A DNA stretch of 64,000 nt from assembly GCF_006516965.1 (NCBI RefSeq), contig NZ_VHLH01000001.1:186001-250000 (forward strand). The letters are read 5' to 3'. Of this stretch, positions 37,510 through 46,977 are shown piece after piece; position 1 is the first letter of the stretch; each line of letters begins with the position of its first letter. Under the pieces are notes generated by a model, which did not search any database, was not told the origin of the DNA, and saw nothing but the letters and a program-made list of their open reading frames with translations. The translations under genes and the position numbers were made by a program. The stretch is from Pararhizobium mangrovi (GTDB lineage: Bacteria > Pseudomonadota > Alphaproteobacteria > Rhizobiales > Rhizobiaceae).

Positions 37510-38211
37510 ATGATCCGATTCTACTATCACCCGACGCCCAACCCGGCGAAGGTCGCCCTTTTCCTCGAGGAATCGGGAATGGACTACGAGGTCGTTCCCG
37601 TCGACACCCGCAAGGGCGAGCAGCACGCGGAAGCGTTTCGCAGGATCAATCCGAACGGCAAGCTGCCGGCGATCGTCGATACTGATGGGCCGAAGGGCGA
37701 AACGCGGCTGTTCGATTCCGGCGCGATCCTGCTTTACCTTGCGGAAAAGCACGGCGATTTCCTCGGCGAGCCGGAAGACCGCCCCGAGCTCCTGTCCTGG
37801 CTCTTCTTCGTCGCCACCGGGATCGGCCCCTATTCGGGGCAGGCCGTGCACTTTCAGATGGCCGCACCCGAAGGCATGGACTACGCGATCAACCGCTACC
37901 GGCGCGAGGTCGAGCGACACTACGCCGTGCTCGATGCGCATCTCGACGGACGGGAATTCATCCTCGGCGACGTCTATTCGATCGTCGACATGTCCGCCTG
38001 GGGCTGGCTCGACCGGGCGAACCGCGCACTGCCGGGTTCGAACGATGCGCTGGAGGCGTTTCCTAATCTTCGCCGGCTCTTCCATACGGTCGAGGCACGT
38101 CCGGCCGCCGCGCGGGCGCGCAAGGTCGGCGCCGACCATGCCTTCAAGACCGACATGGACGAGGATGCGCGCCGGGCGATGTTCCCGTCGAACTATCCGC
38201 AGGCCTCGTAG
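37510..38211 (+). CDS. Glutathione S-transferase family protein
   Basis: A 233-residue GST with an N-terminal thioredoxin-like domain (FYYHPTPNPAKVALFLEESG, NGKLPAIVDTDG with the cis-Pro motif, LFDSGAILLYLAEKHGD with the glutathione-binding Asp-Ser) and an all-helical C-terminal domain containing LDGREFILGDVYSIVDMSAWGWL (N-capping box). The start ATG 37510 is family-like. Substrate unknown. The gene lies 87 bp behind the spoVR gene on the same strand; it may have its own promoter. Confidence 0.88.
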   Translation: MIRFYYHPTPNPAKVALFLEESGMDYEVVPVDTRKGEQHAEAFRRINPNGKLPAIVDTDGPKGETRLFDSGAILLYLAEKHGDFLGEPEDRPELLSWLFFVATGIGPYSGQAVHFQMAAPEGMDYAINRYRREVERHYAVLDAHLDGREFILGDVYSIVDMSAWGWLDRANRALPGSNDALEAFPNLRRLFHTVEARPAAARARKVGADHAFKTDMDEDARRAMFPSNYPQAS

Positions 38212-38333
38212 CGGCGCGCCTGACGAACCCCCGTGGCGTTTTGCTTCCCGCAACGCTTCGCCTTAACCTGCCGATCGCCGGCGCAGTGTGCGCCGGCGGA
38301 GGATCCCAACGAACCAAGCATCGGAAACGACCC

Positions 38334-39182
38334 ATGAAACTGCTTCGCTACGGTCCGCGCGGGGGCGAACGTCCGGCGCTCGTCGACGCCGACGGCGCCA
38401 TCCGCGACCTCTCCGGCCATGTCGACGACATCGCCGGCTCGACGCTTTCGCCGGACGCGATCTCCCGTCTGCTCGCACTCGATCCGGAAAGCCTGCCGCT
38501 CGTCGAGACGCCGGAGCGGATCGGTCCGTGCGTCGGGGCCGTCGGCAAGTTCATCTGCGTGGGGCTGAACTACGCCGACCATGCCGCGGAGACGGGGGCG
38601 GCGATCCCTGAGGAGCCGATCCTCTTCATGAAGGCCACGAGCGCGATCACCGGGCCGAACGACGATCTCGTCATCCCGCGCGGCTCGAAGAAGACGGACT
38701 GGGAGTGCGAGCTCGGCGTCGTCATCGGCACCGAGGCGCGCTACGTCGAAGAGGCGGACGCGATGGCGCACGTCGCCGGATACTGCGTCGTCAACGACGT
38801 CTCCGAGCGCGCCTTCCAGGCCGAACGCGGCGGCCAGTGGGTCAAGGGCAAGTCCGCCGACAGTTTCGGGCCGTTGGGCCCGTGGCTCGTGACGCGCGAC
38901 GAGGTGGCCGATCCGCAGAAGCTGAAGATGTGGCTGACCGTCGACGACGAGACCAGACAGGACGGCTCCAGCGAGACGATGATCTTTCCCGTCTCGAAGC
39001 TCGTCTCCTACATCTCTCACTTCATGAGCCTGCAGCCCGGCGACGTGATCTCGACCGGCACGCCGCCCGGCGTCGGCATGGGCATCAAGCCGGAGCCGGT
39101 TTTCCTGCGCGCGGGCCAGACGGTTCGCCTCGGTATCGAGGGGCTCGGAGAGCAGTGCCAGGCGGTGGTCGACGCCGACTGA
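38334..39182 (+). CDS. Fumarylacetoacetate hydrolase (FAH) family protein
   Basis: A 282-residue hydrolase/decarboxylase of the FAH superfamily. GKFICVGLNYADHAAETGAA, the metal-binding Glu-x-Glu in DWECELGVVIG, VAGYCVVNDVSERAFQ, KSADSFGPLGPWLVTRDEV (acidic Asp ligand) and ISTGTPPGVGMG are all family blocks. Such enzymes cleave acylpyruvates or act on 2-keto-3-deoxy sugar acids and ureidoglycolate. The ATG 38334 (MKLLRYGPRGGERPA) is standard. A strong terminator follows. Confidence 0.9.
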   Translation: MKLLRYGPRGGERPALVDADGAIRDLSGHVDDIAGSTLSPDAISRLLALDPESLPLVETPERIGPCVGAVGKFICVGLNYADHAAETGAAIPEEPILFMKATSAITGPNDDLVIPRGSKKTDWECELGVVIGTEARYVEEADAMAHVAGYCVVNDVSERAFQAERGGQWVKGKSADSFGPLGPWLVTRDEVADPQKLKMWLTVDDETRQDGSSETMIFPVSKLVSYISHFMSLQPGDVISTGTPPGVGMGIKPEPVFLRAGQTVRLGIEGLGEQCQAVVDAD

Positions 39183-39197
39183 CGCTTGCCGAAACGG

Positions 39198-39237
39198 GGC
39201 ACGGCGCACTGAAAAAGCGCCGTGCCGATCTTTTTTT
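39198..39237 (+). terminator. Rho-independent terminator after the FAH gene
   Basis: Perfect 10-bp stem GGCACGGCGC (39198-39207) / GCGCCGTGCC (39217-39226), 9-nt loop, then GATC and a run of seven T (39231-39237), 16 bp after the stop codon. Confidence 0.9.
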
Positions 39238-39524
39238 CGAGCGCCCCGGATGGGCGTGCGCTCCGACCGTTTTCCTTTCGCCCTTGACGAATCTGTGTCT
39301 TTTCAAACACATTGTCGCAAAATCGTCGTCTTTTTCGGGCTTGTCGGAACCCGGGGCGTCGCCGCATCCGCTGCGGTCGCTTCCAAAAAGTCGGCAGCCG
39401 TAAAGACCTTGGTTACCAAGTTGATCGATTCTGGCCGCGTGGGACCGGTATAGCCGGCCCATCAGGGATCGACCGAGGGACATGATGACCGGACGGGCTT
39501 CCAGCCCTACGGACAGGGGATGAA
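39238..39524. other. Intergenic region, nothing recognised
   Basis: About 290 bp after the terminator, more AT-rich than average, presumably holding the promoter of the Tlde1-domain gene. No operator or gene is evident. Confidence 0.4.
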
Positions 39525-40634
39525 ATGGTGGACATTCGAAGCCCATACGGCAGCGCGCCGCATGACGCGACCGTGCGCCCAGATCGCTCCAGACGCCTGT
39601 TTCGCCGCAGTATGTGCGCGGGAATGGGCCTTGGCGTCGTCCTTGCCGGGGGCATCGGCTTTGCCGATCTGCATCCGACGGACCTGCTGGTGCCCGGCGG
39701 CACGCAGCACACGCCCGTCATCGAGAGCTCGCTGGCGCCGATCGCCGACAGGGCCGAGGCACCCGCCGGCACCGACGTCGCGCAATGGATGCCGAAGGGC
39801 ATGAGTGCGGTGGAATCGGGTCGCAGCGGCCGTGTGGAAGCGACGGCGCTTCGCGGTGCGACGTTGCCGAGCAACATGCGCCTGGTCAGGATCAGCCGCT
39901 CCACGCGCCTCGACACGCGGCCGTGGATGACGCCGCTGAGCACGCTGAAGGCGATGGCCAAGAAGGGCCTCGCGACCGAAGTGGCACTCGCCAATATTCC
40001 GCTGCCGGGGCTCGCACCGCTCGACACCTCGCGCAGCGATGCCGCTTCGAACGCCGCCCAGGCCTTCGGCGAAGTGCTTTCGGGCGATGGTATTGATGGA
40101 AAGCCGGCGGCGGACGGCGAGCCGAGCCTCGGCCCTGCGACGCTCGCCTATGCCAGCCCCGACATGGTGCCTTCGCCGCGTCCGCAACTGCCGAAGAGCC
40201 CGCTCGCGACGCTGCAGCAGACCGACGGCAAGACGGCCGTCTACGACATCAAGAACGCCGTGGTCTACATGCCGGGCGGCGACAAGCTGGAGGCGCATTC
40301 GGGCCTCGGCAAGTTCACCGACACGCCGCGCTACGCCGATCGCAAGAACCGCGGACCGACGCCGCCCAACATCTACGACCTGACCATGCGCAAGCAGCTC
40401 TTCCACGGCGTGCGTGCCGTGCGCATGCTGCCGAGCGACGGCCGCAACAGGTTCGGCCGCGACGGGTTCCTCGCGCATACCTACATGCTGCGCGGCCGGC
40501 CCGGCCAGTCGAACGGCTGCGTCGTCTTCAAGAACTACGACAAGTTCCTGAACGCCTTCAAGAAGGGCAGGGTGGACCGTATCATCGTGGTGAAGGACCT
40601 TTCCGACCTCACCATTCAGATGGCTTCGCGCTGA
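39525..40634 (+). CDS. Tlde1/DUF2778-domain protein, L,D-transpeptidase-like
   Basis: A 369-residue predicted exported or membrane-anchored protein. Residues ~25-45 (RRLFRRSMCAGMGLGVVLAG) form an N-terminal hydrophobic segment; a Pro/Ala-rich region follows. The C-terminal ~130 residues carry the DUF2778 (Tlde1) fold: YDIKNAVVYMPGGDKLEAHS, PPNIYDLTMRKQLFHGVRAV, the catalytic-type His in DGFLAHTYMLRGR and Ser-x-Gly-Cys in GQSNGCVVFKNYDKFL. The family includes type VI L,D-transpeptidase-like effectors that act on peptidoglycan; housekeeping cell-wall roles are also likely for stand-alone genes. It has a terminator on each side. Confidence 0.78.
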   Translation: MVDIRSPYGSAPHDATVRPDRSRRLFRRSMCAGMGLGVVLAGGIGFADLHPTDLLVPGGTQHTPVIESSLAPIADRAEAPAGTDVAQWMPKGMSAVESGRSGRVEATALRGATLPSNMRLVRISRSTRLDTRPWMTPLSTLKAMAKKGLATEVALANIPLPGLAPLDTSRSDAASNAAQAFGEVLSGDGIDGKPAADGEPSLGPATLAYASPDMVPSPRPQLPKSPLATLQQTDGKTAVYDIKNAVVYMPGGDKLEAHSGLGKFTDTPRYADRKNRGPTPPNIYDLTMRKQLFHGVRAVRMLPSDGRNRFGRDGFLAHTYMLRGRPGQSNGCVVFKNYDKFLNAFKKGRVDRIIVVKDLSDLTIQMASR

Positions 40635-40665
40635 ACCGATCCGCATTCCCCGAATTCGAAAGAGA

Positions 40666-40694
40666 CCCCGGACGGCGATGGTCGTCCGGGGTTT
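40666..40694. terminator. Bidirectional terminator
   Basis: CCCCGGACG (40666-40674) and CGTCCGGGG (40683-40691) form a perfect 9-bp stem between the converging Tlde1-domain gene and the end of the mannoside operon. TTTCTC follows on the plus strand. Confidence 0.7.
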
Positions 40695-40718
40695 CTCGCG
40701 TTTCGATACCTTCATCGC

Positions 40719-41762
40719 TTAGCGTTTCGGGCCCTGCCGTTCGGCGGATGCCGCCCAGAGATTGATGTCCGCCTCGCGGGCGTAGGTCTCGATCTCGTCG
40801 AGTTCGGCATCGGTGAAGTCGGGATTGTCGAGCGCCCGGACGCAATCGGTCACCTGCTCGGGCCGGCTGGCGCCGATGAGGGCCGTGGTCACGCGGCCGC
40901 GCCGGAGAACCCAGGCGAGCGCCATCTGCGCGAGCGTCTGACCGCGGCGCTTGGCGATGGCGTCGAGCTGGCGGATGTTTTCGACGTTCTTGTCGTCGAG
41001 GAAGTCCTTCTTCAGCGACTTGCCCTGCGCGGCGCGGCTGTCTTCGGGAATGCCGCCTAGATACTTGTCCGTCAGCATGCCCTGGGCGAGCGGCGAGAAG
41101 ACGATCGAGCCGACGCCGAGATCCTCGAGCGTATCGAGCAGCCCGTCGTCCTCCACCCAGCGGTTGAGCATGGAATAGCTCGGCTGGTGGATGAGGCAGG
41201 GCGTGCCGAGATCCTTCAGGATCGCGGCGGCTTCCCGCGTGCGCTGCGAGTTGTAGGAGGAAATGCCGGCATAGAGCGCGCGACCGGAGCGCACGATCGC
41301 ATCGAGCGCGCCCATCGTCTCTTCCAGCGGCGTGTCGGGATCGAAGCGGTGGGAGTAGAAGATGTCGACATAGTCGAGGCCCATGCGCTTCAGGCTCTGG
41401 TCGCAGCTTGCGATCAGGTATTTGCGGCTTCCGAAATTGCCGTAGGGGCCGGGCCACATGTCGTAGCCGGCCTTGGAGGAGATGACGAGCTCGTCGCGAT
41501 AGCCGGCGAAATCGGTCTTCAGGATGTCACCGAAAGCCTCTTCCGCCGAGCCGGGCGGGGGACCGTAGTTGTTGGCAAGGTCGAAATGGGTGATGCCGAG
41601 ATCGAACGCGGTGCGACAGATGGCGCGCTTTCGCTCGTGCTCGGTGTCGCCACCGAAATTATGCCACAGGCCGAGCGCGATCGCCGGCAATCTGAGGCCG
41701 CTGCGTCCGCAGCGATTGTAGGTCATGCGTTCGTAGCGGTCTTCGGCAGGGTGCCAGTCCAT
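40719..41762 (-). CDS. Aldo/keto reductase (YghZ-like)
   Basis: A 347-residue NADPH-dependent carbonyl reductase, resembling YghZ, the L-glyceraldehyde 3-phosphate reductase. The TIM barrel shows LPAIALGLWHNFGG, FDLANNYGPPPGSAEEAFG with the catalytic Asp/Tyr, the Lys in VISSKAGYDMW, the His in DIFYSHRFDPDT, YAGISSYNS and SPLAQGMLTDKYL. Last gene of the mannoside operon, 36 bp after the Gfo/Idh gene, just before the terminator. Its place suggests it reduces a sugar-derived aldehyde or keto intermediate. Confidence 0.9.
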   Translation of the reverse strand: MDWHPAEDRYERMTYNRCGRSGLRLPAIALGLWHNFGGDTEHERKRAICRTAFDLGITHFDLANNYGPPPGSAEEAFGDILKTDFAGYRDELVISSKAGYDMWPGPYGNFGSRKYLIASCDQSLKRMGLDYVDIFYSHRFDPDTPLEETMGALDAIVRSGRALYAGISSYNSQRTREAAAILKDLGTPCLIHQPSYSMLNRWVEDDGLLDTLEDLGVGSIVFSPLAQGMLTDKYLGGIPEDSRAAQGKSLKKDFLDDKNVENIRQLDAIAKRRGQTLAQMALAWVLRRGRVTTALIGASRPEQVTDCVRALDNPDFTDAELDEIETYAREADINLWAASAERQGPKR

Positions 41763-41798
41763 GGGGCGTCTCCGCTTGGTTCGTGAAAGGGCGGGCGA

Positions 41799-42941
41799 TC
41801 AGTCTTTGAGAAGCGCCCTGGCTTTCGAAACGCCGAAGGCGGGCGGACGTTCGCACGTCGTCGTCAATTCGACGAAACGCTTCTCCTCGCCGGACCGCAG
41901 GATCGACGTCATGATGTCGACGCCGTGGAGTGCCCGGTCGATCGAGCAACACGGCTCGCGCCCCGCGACGATCGCGTCCGCCATCTCCGCGAGCCCGACG
42001 GTGCGGTAGTTCGCCTTCATCCCGTCCGGGTGTTCCTGGTTCACGATTTCGAGCGGATGGTCCCAGGCTTCGAGCGGCGCGATGGCCGCGCCCTGCCGGG
42101 CGGCCTCGACGGGCCCGCCGAAGAAGTTCGGGTCGGGAACGAAGAGCGAGCCTTCGGTGCCGTAGAGTTCCATCGGCGCGTGGCCGTGCGTCCACACGTC
42201 CCAGCTCGCCGAAAGGGTGACGGTCGCGCCCTGTTCGAATTCGAGAAGGGCGTGGATCGTCGTCGGCGTCTCGACGGCGACCATCTCGCCCTTGCGCGGT
42301 TCGCACAGGATCTCGCGCTCGGTACGGGCCATGGAGGTAAGGGCACCGACCCGCCTGACGGGGCCGATCAGATTGATCAGATTGGCGACGTAATAGGGGC
42401 CGACGTCGAGGATCGGCCCAGCGCCAGGCTTGAAGAAGAAGTCCGGATTGGGATGCCAGTGCTCCATGCCGCGGCTCATGACGTGGCACGTGCCCGAAAC
42501 GACACGGCCGATCAGGCCCTCGTCGAGCACGGCACGGGCGTGCTGGTGCGCGCCACCGAGGAACGTGTCCGGCGTGCTGGCGACGACGAGACCCTTCTCG
42601 TCGGCGAGCCTGCGCAGCGCCTCGCCCTCTTCCATCGACAGGACCAGCGGCTTTTCCGAGTAGACGTGCTTGCCGGCGTCAAGGGCGGCCTTCGTCACCT
42701 CGAAATGTGCGGAGGGAACGGTGAGGTTGACGACGATGTCGACCTTACCGTTGCCGAGCAGCGCTTCCACCGACTGCGCCGCGACGCCGTATTCTTCCGC
42801 GCGCGCCTTTGTGGCGGCCGGATCGATATCCGCGCAGGCGACGATGCGGATGCCGTGAAAGAGCGGAGCGAGGGTGAAGTAGGTCTTCGAGATGTAGCCG
42901 CAGCCGACGATCCCGATCCCGAGTTCTTTCGTCATCGCCAT
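41799..42941 (-). CDS. Gfo/Idh/MocA-family oxidoreductase
   Basis: A 380-residue NAD(P)-dependent sugar dehydrogenase-like enzyme. The N-terminal Rossmann domain has GIGIVGCGYISKTYFTLAP and ACADIDPAATKARAEEYG; the EKPL motif with catalytic Lys is seen in HVYSEKPLVLSMEEGEAL; the C-terminal domain has DVGPYYVANLINLIGPV and the C-terminal His region. The substrate is not predictable, but the setting suggests a mannose- or mannoside-derived sugar. It follows a sugar isomerase gene by 21 bp. Confidence 0.9.
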   Translation of the reverse strand: MAMTKELGIGIVGCGYISKTYFTLAPLFHGIRIVACADIDPAATKARAEEYGVAAQSVEALLGNGKVDIVVNLTVPSAHFEVTKAALDAGKHVYSEKPLVLSMEEGEALRRLADEKGLVVASTPDTFLGGAHQHARAVLDEGLIGRVVSGTCHVMSRGMEHWHPNPDFFFKPGAGPILDVGPYYVANLINLIGPVRRVGALTSMARTEREILCEPRKGEMVAVETPTTIHALLEFEQGATVTLSASWDVWTHGHAPMELYGTEGSLFVPDPNFFGGPVEAARQGAAIAPLEAWDHPLEIVNQEHPDGMKANYRTVGLAEMADAIVAGREPCCSIDRALHGVDIMTSILRSGEEKRFVELTTTCERPPAFGVSKARALLKD

Positions 42942-42962
42942 TCCTCCCCTGGTCCAGATCGA

Positions 42963-43736
42963 TTACGCCGAAAGCGCCTTCGCCCCGTCGATGGAGCGGG
43001 TCGCGAACCGGCGGTCGTCTGCCGGCTTGTCGTGCTCCATGACGTAGTGGCGCACGCGCGTCTTCCCGATCGCTTGCATCAGGTCGCGCCAGGGCAGGGT
43101 GCCGTCGCCGACATCGGCCCAGCCGTCCTCGTCGGCGTTTTCGCCCGGTGCCGCGATATCCTTGACGTGGACGGCCGTGATCCGGTCGGCAAAACGGTCG
43201 ATCCACGCGAACGGATCGGCACCGGCACGGGCGACCCAGGCGATATCGGCCTCCCACTCCAGCCCGGAACCATCCGCGAACACGTGCTCGATCGGCAGCG
43301 ATCCGTCGGAAAGGGGCGTGAACTCAAAATCGTGGTTGTGCCAGCCGAACGAATGGCCCGATTGGCGCACCGCCTCGCCGACCGCTTCCAGCCGCTCGCC
43401 GAAGGCCTTCCAGCCGGATGCGTCGCCCGGTCGTCGCTCCGGCGCGATATGCGGACAGTAGATCGCCTCGATGCCGAGGGCGTCGGCGATCGCGCGCACC
43501 CGCTCCATGTCGCCTTCGAGCAGATCGAGGCCGAGATGTGCGGTCGGCATGGCGAGGCCGTAGTCGTCGAGCTCGCCCTTCAGGCGCGAAAGGGCGCTGT
43601 CGTCCATTCCCGCAAAGAGCGGCTCGTAGCCTTCGACCCCGGAATAGCCGGCCTCGTGAAGCATCCTGAGCGTGCCCGAGACCGGCGGAAATTCACGTGA
43701 ACTGTAAAGCTGGTAATTGAACTCGGGCACGGCCAT
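42963..43736 (-). CDS. Sugar phosphate isomerase/epimerase (xylose isomerase-like TIM barrel)
   Basis: A 257-residue AP-endonuclease-2 superfamily TIM barrel. Metal ligands are visible as Glu in GYSGVEGYEPLF, His in AHLGLDLLEG, the GWHNHDFEFTPL His pair, and EWEADIAWVARAGADP with VHVKDIA. Such proteins (IolE/IolI, tagatose-like epimerases) isomerise sugars or inososes. Operon position after the lyxose isomerase gene (20 bp) and before the Gfo/Idh gene fits a second isomerisation step or scavenging of a side product. Confidence 0.87.
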   Translation of the reverse strand: MAVPEFNYQLYSSREFPPVSGTLRMLHEAGYSGVEGYEPLFAGMDDSALSRLKGELDDYGLAMPTAHLGLDLLEGDMERVRAIADALGIEAIYCPHIAPERRPGDASGWKAFGERLEAVGEAVRQSGHSFGWHNHDFEFTPLSDGSLPIEHVFADGSGLEWEADIAWVARAGADPFAWIDRFADRITAVHVKDIAAPGENADEDGWADVGDGTLPWRDLMQAIGKTRVRHYVMEHDKPADDRRFATRSIDGAKALSA

Positions 43737-43756
43737 TCCTCCCTTTTCGCGGCTCC

Positions 43757-44443
43757 TCAGAGCCAGGTGTCGTAGTCGGAAACGAGAAGGTGAAGCGGCG
43801 CCTCGTCCTCCTCGACGGTGGAAAAGCGGCCGATGTCTTCATGGAAGATGTTGTCGGTCGCATCGTCGTTGACGGTGGAAACCTCGCCGATGAGCACGTC
43901 CTCGCCTTCGCCCCAGAAGGCGTGCCAGATGCCCGGCATCAGCGTGACGCTCTCGCCGGGAGCGAGCTTGAGGTGGCCGCCCGCTTCGAGCGTGCGCATG
44001 ACGCCGTCGCAGGGCACTGTCACCTTGCTCTGCCGGTCGGGGCTGCCATCGGCCGCCTTTTCGTAGAGCTCGATGACGAGCGTGCCGCCGCCGCGATTGA
44101 TGATGTCCTCGGCCTTCAGCTCGTGCCGGTGCATGGGCGAGAGCTGGTCCTTGCGCGAGATCATGATCTTTTCGGCGTAGAGCATGCCCTTGCCCTTCTT
44201 CAGGTCGTCCATGCGCCCGTTGCGCACGGTGAAGAGGAAGAGCCCCATCTTCGAAAAGTCGCCGGCGCCGTAGTCGGTGATGTCCCAGCCGAGGCGGGCC
44301 GCGTCGATCGCCTTGGCGTCGTCGCCGACGCGCGTCTTCATTTCGTCGGGCGACCAATAGGCGAAGGGCGGCATGACGTAGCCGAAGGAACGGATGAAGC
44401 TGTCGCTTTCGCGGATGATCGCGTTGATTTCGGAGCGTTTCAT
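43757..44443 (-). CDS. D-lyxose / D-mannose isomerase
   Basis: A 228-residue cupin-type sugar isomerase. MKRSEINAIIRESDSFIRSF, FLFTVRNGRM, the metal-site segment PMHRHELKAEDIINRGGGTL (His, His, Glu) and LMPGIWHAFWGEGEDVLIGEVSTVNDD (second His) are the D-lyxose isomerase pattern. These enzymes convert D-lyxose to D-xylulose and D-mannose to D-fructose. Sitting directly after a beta-mannosidase and overlapping it by ATGA, the likely job is turning the released mannose into fructose. Length matches the family. Confidence 0.9.
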   Translation of the reverse strand: MKRSEINAIIRESDSFIRSFGYVMPPFAYWSPDEMKTRVGDDAKAIDAARLGWDITDYGAGDFSKMGLFLFTVRNGRMDDLKKGKGMLYAEKIMISRKDQLSPMHRHELKAEDIINRGGGTLVIELYEKAADGSPDRQSKVTVPCDGVMRTLEAGGHLKLAPGESVTLMPGIWHAFWGEGEDVLIGEVSTVNDDATDNIFHEDIGRFSTVEEDEAPLHLLVSDYDTWL

Positions 44444-46926
44444 GGGTGGTTTCCTTGAGCGGAAGGCGTGGCCGAACTGGCTTGCAGATCGTAGATGCGA
44501 AGATCTGCCGGGGCCTCGCCCGGCACGGCCGGAATGAAGACGATGCCGAGCGGTTCGCCGGGCAGCACGTCCACCGCGTTATCCGAAAAGACGCCTTCCG
44601 TCGACGTTTCCAGAAAGACGTAGAGCGCGGGATCGTCGCTCGTCAGCATAAGGCCGGTCGTGCCGTCGGCGCGGGCCTCGCTCATGATGCGAATGTCGGC
44701 GGCCTTCAGCTCGAGGCCCTTGTAGGTGGCGGGCGCCAGATGCTCGCCGCCGGCCATGCCGTTGTCGGCCGTCCAGCGATAGAGCAGCATCTCGCCGTGG
44801 GCGAGATCGGCGGCGTCGACCTCCGCGAAAGTCGTGGCCTCGTCCGTTCCGCATCGCGTTTCGGCCTGGAAAAGCGTGCGGGTTCCCTTTGCCGGATCGA
44901 GCGCGAAGACCGTCAGCGAGATGGCGACGGGATCGGTCGTGTCGTTGATCGCCGAAAAGGAAAAGCGGTCGTTGTCGGCGGAGGGAATGGCGACCACGTT
45001 GACAGGGCTGAAGAAGCGCCTCGCCAGATAGTGCAGCGCCTTCCAGCGGCCGCCGTAGTCGAGGCTCGCCCAGGAGGCGACGGGCCACGTGTCGTTCAGC
45101 TGCCAGTAGAGCGTGCCCATGCAGTGGGGTTTCAGCGCGCGCCAGGCGTCGACCGCGGTGCGGATGGCGAGCGCCTGCTGGATCTGGCTCAGATAGACGA
45201 AGTTCGCGAAGCCTTCCGGGTAGCGGAAATAGCGGAACATCGTCTCGGCGATGCGGGCGTTGCCGCCGGCGTTCTTCTGGTGCGATTCCATGACGGGCGC
45301 TGAGACGTTCATGTCGCGCTCGCCGGCGAAGGTCGCGATCACCGGCATCGAGGTGAAGGACTGGAAGCCGAATTCCGAACAGAAGCGCGGACGTACGGAT
45401 CGGTACATGTCGAAGGATTCTCCCTCGTGCCAGACCGACCAGTAGTGCATGTCGCCGGAATTGTCCTTGTGCCACGCATCCGCATAGTCGAGCACGCCGG
45501 ACGCCGGGCTCGACGGCCACCATTGCGCCTGCGGCGTGGCGCGCTTCAACGCGTGCTCGATGGTGCGGTTCAGCCGGTCGTAGCTGACGAGGTAGCGGTC
45601 GCGGTCGGCGATCGATTCCTTGAACCAGGTGAGCGCGCCCACCAGTTCGTTGTCGCCGCACCATAGCGCCAGCGAAGGATGGGAGGAGAGGCGACGTGCC
45701 TGATGGTCCACCTCGGCCTCGACCTCGGCGAGGAAGTCCGGCGTCGAGGGGTAGAGGTTGCAGGCGAACATGAAGTCCTGCCAGACCATGAGGCCGAGCC
45801 GGTCGCACAGATCGTAGAAGTCCTCGCTTTCGTAGAAGCCGCCGCCCCATACGCGGATCATGTTCATGTTGGCCGCGACGGCGGAACGCAGCAGGCCCTC
45901 CGTCTTCGCGCGGCCGGAGCGCGAGAAGAGCGCGTCGGCGGGGATCCAGTTGGCGCCGCGGCAGAAGATTTCGCGCCCGTTCACTTCGAAGGCGAAGCGC
46001 CGACCGGCCTCGTCCGGCTCGTCGATCAGGCGGATCTCGCGAAAGCCGATCGTCCGCTCCTCCCGTTCGAACGGCGTTTCGACGACCAGCGTATGAAGCG
46101 TTTGATCGCCCGCGCCGGCCGGCCACCACAGGGACGGATCCTCGATGTCGATCGTCTCGACGACACGCGTGTGGCCGGGGGCGAGCGGACATTCCACATG
46201 CCGTTCGACGCCGGCGACCGCGATGTCGATGGGCAGCGTGCCGGCCGTCTCGCCGTGGAGATCGATCGTCAGCGTCAGCGCGACGGTCTTCGCCTGCCGG
46301 TCGTGTTCCTGGCTCACGGCGAGCGCCTCGATGCGGGCCGCGCCGGTTCGCCGGAGTACGATCTCGCCGTAGAGCCCGAGCGGGGCGATGGCGATGTTCC
46401 AGTCCCAGCCGAAATGGCTCTGTGGCTTGCGCAGCATGTTGCCGTGGGGAAGGGGCGAATTGCCTTCGTGATAGGGCACGGGGAAGGGCTGGGCGGCGTA
46501 GCGGGCGGCACCCTCCGAAAGGCTCGAGCGGATCACGATGTCGATGCGGTTCTCGCCGGCGCGAAGCGCGCTCGCGACGTTCTCCCGGTAACGGCGGAAG
46601 GTATTCTCGGTGGCGAGCACCGCAACGCCGTTGACGGCGATCTCGGCGACCGTATCGAGCCCGTCGACGTCGAGGATCCAGTCGCCGGCCGAAGCCTGTT
46701 CGTCGCTGAGCGCGAAGGTTCGCGAAAGGCGCCAGTCGCGTTCGGCGACCCATCTGACGGCGTATTCGTTGCGTCCGACATAGGGGTCTTCGATAATGCC
46801 GGCGGCAAGGAGCTCCGAGTGCACGTCGCCCGGCAGATCGATCCGGCAGGCATGCGCGCCGTCCTCGCTTGAAAGGTCCCAGATGCCTGACAGGTCGAGG
46901 GCGTCGGTTTTGGTATGGGTGGCCAT
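44440..46926 (-). CDS. GH2-family beta-mannosidase
   Basis: An 828-residue cytoplasmic exo-hydrolase that removes mannose from the non-reducing end of beta-mannosides. Jelly-roll domain (residues ~10-190; VAEIAVNGVAVLATENTFRR), Ig-like domain, then a TIM barrel with RGANWIPADALF, MIRVWGGGFYESEDFYDLCD, WCGDNELVGAL (acid/base region Asn-Glu) and RFCSEFGFQSF (nucleophile Glu), all beta-mannosidase-specific blocks. No signal peptide, in line with import of the sugar by the upstream ABC genes. It overlaps the next gene by 4 bp. Confidence 0.92.
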   Translation of the reverse strand: MATHTKTDALDLSGIWDLSSEDGAHACRIDLPGDVHSELLAAGIIEDPYVGRNEYAVRWVAERDWRLSRTFALSDEQASAGDWILDVDGLDTVAEIAVNGVAVLATENTFRRYRENVASALRAGENRIDIVIRSSLSEGAARYAAQPFPVPYHEGNSPLPHGNMLRKPQSHFGWDWNIAIAPLGLYGEIVLRRTGAARIEALAVSQEHDRQAKTVALTLTIDLHGETAGTLPIDIAVAGVERHVECPLAPGHTRVVETIDIEDPSLWWPAGAGDQTLHTLVVETPFEREERTIGFREIRLIDEPDEAGRRFAFEVNGREIFCRGANWIPADALFSRSGRAKTEGLLRSAVAANMNMIRVWGGGFYESEDFYDLCDRLGLMVWQDFMFACNLYPSTPDFLAEVEAEVDHQARRLSSHPSLALWCGDNELVGALTWFKESIADRDRYLVSYDRLNRTIEHALKRATPQAQWWPSSPASGVLDYADAWHKDNSGDMHYWSVWHEGESFDMYRSVRPRFCSEFGFQSFTSMPVIATFAGERDMNVSAPVMESHQKNAGGNARIAETMFRYFRYPEGFANFVYLSQIQQALAIRTAVDAWRALKPHCMGTLYWQLNDTWPVASWASLDYGGRWKALHYLARRFFSPVNVVAIPSADNDRFSFSAINDTTDPVAISLTVFALDPAKGTRTLFQAETRCGTDEATTFAEVDAADLAHGEMLLYRWTADNGMAGGEHLAPATYKGLELKAADIRIMSEARADGTTGLMLTSDDPALYVFLETSTEGVFSDNAVDVLPGEPLGIVFIPAVPGEAPADLRIYDLQASSATPSAQGNHP

Positions 46927-46977
46927 GGCGGTTCCGGGGTCTTCAGGAAAGGGGTCGGCCGGTGGCCGGAATGCACG

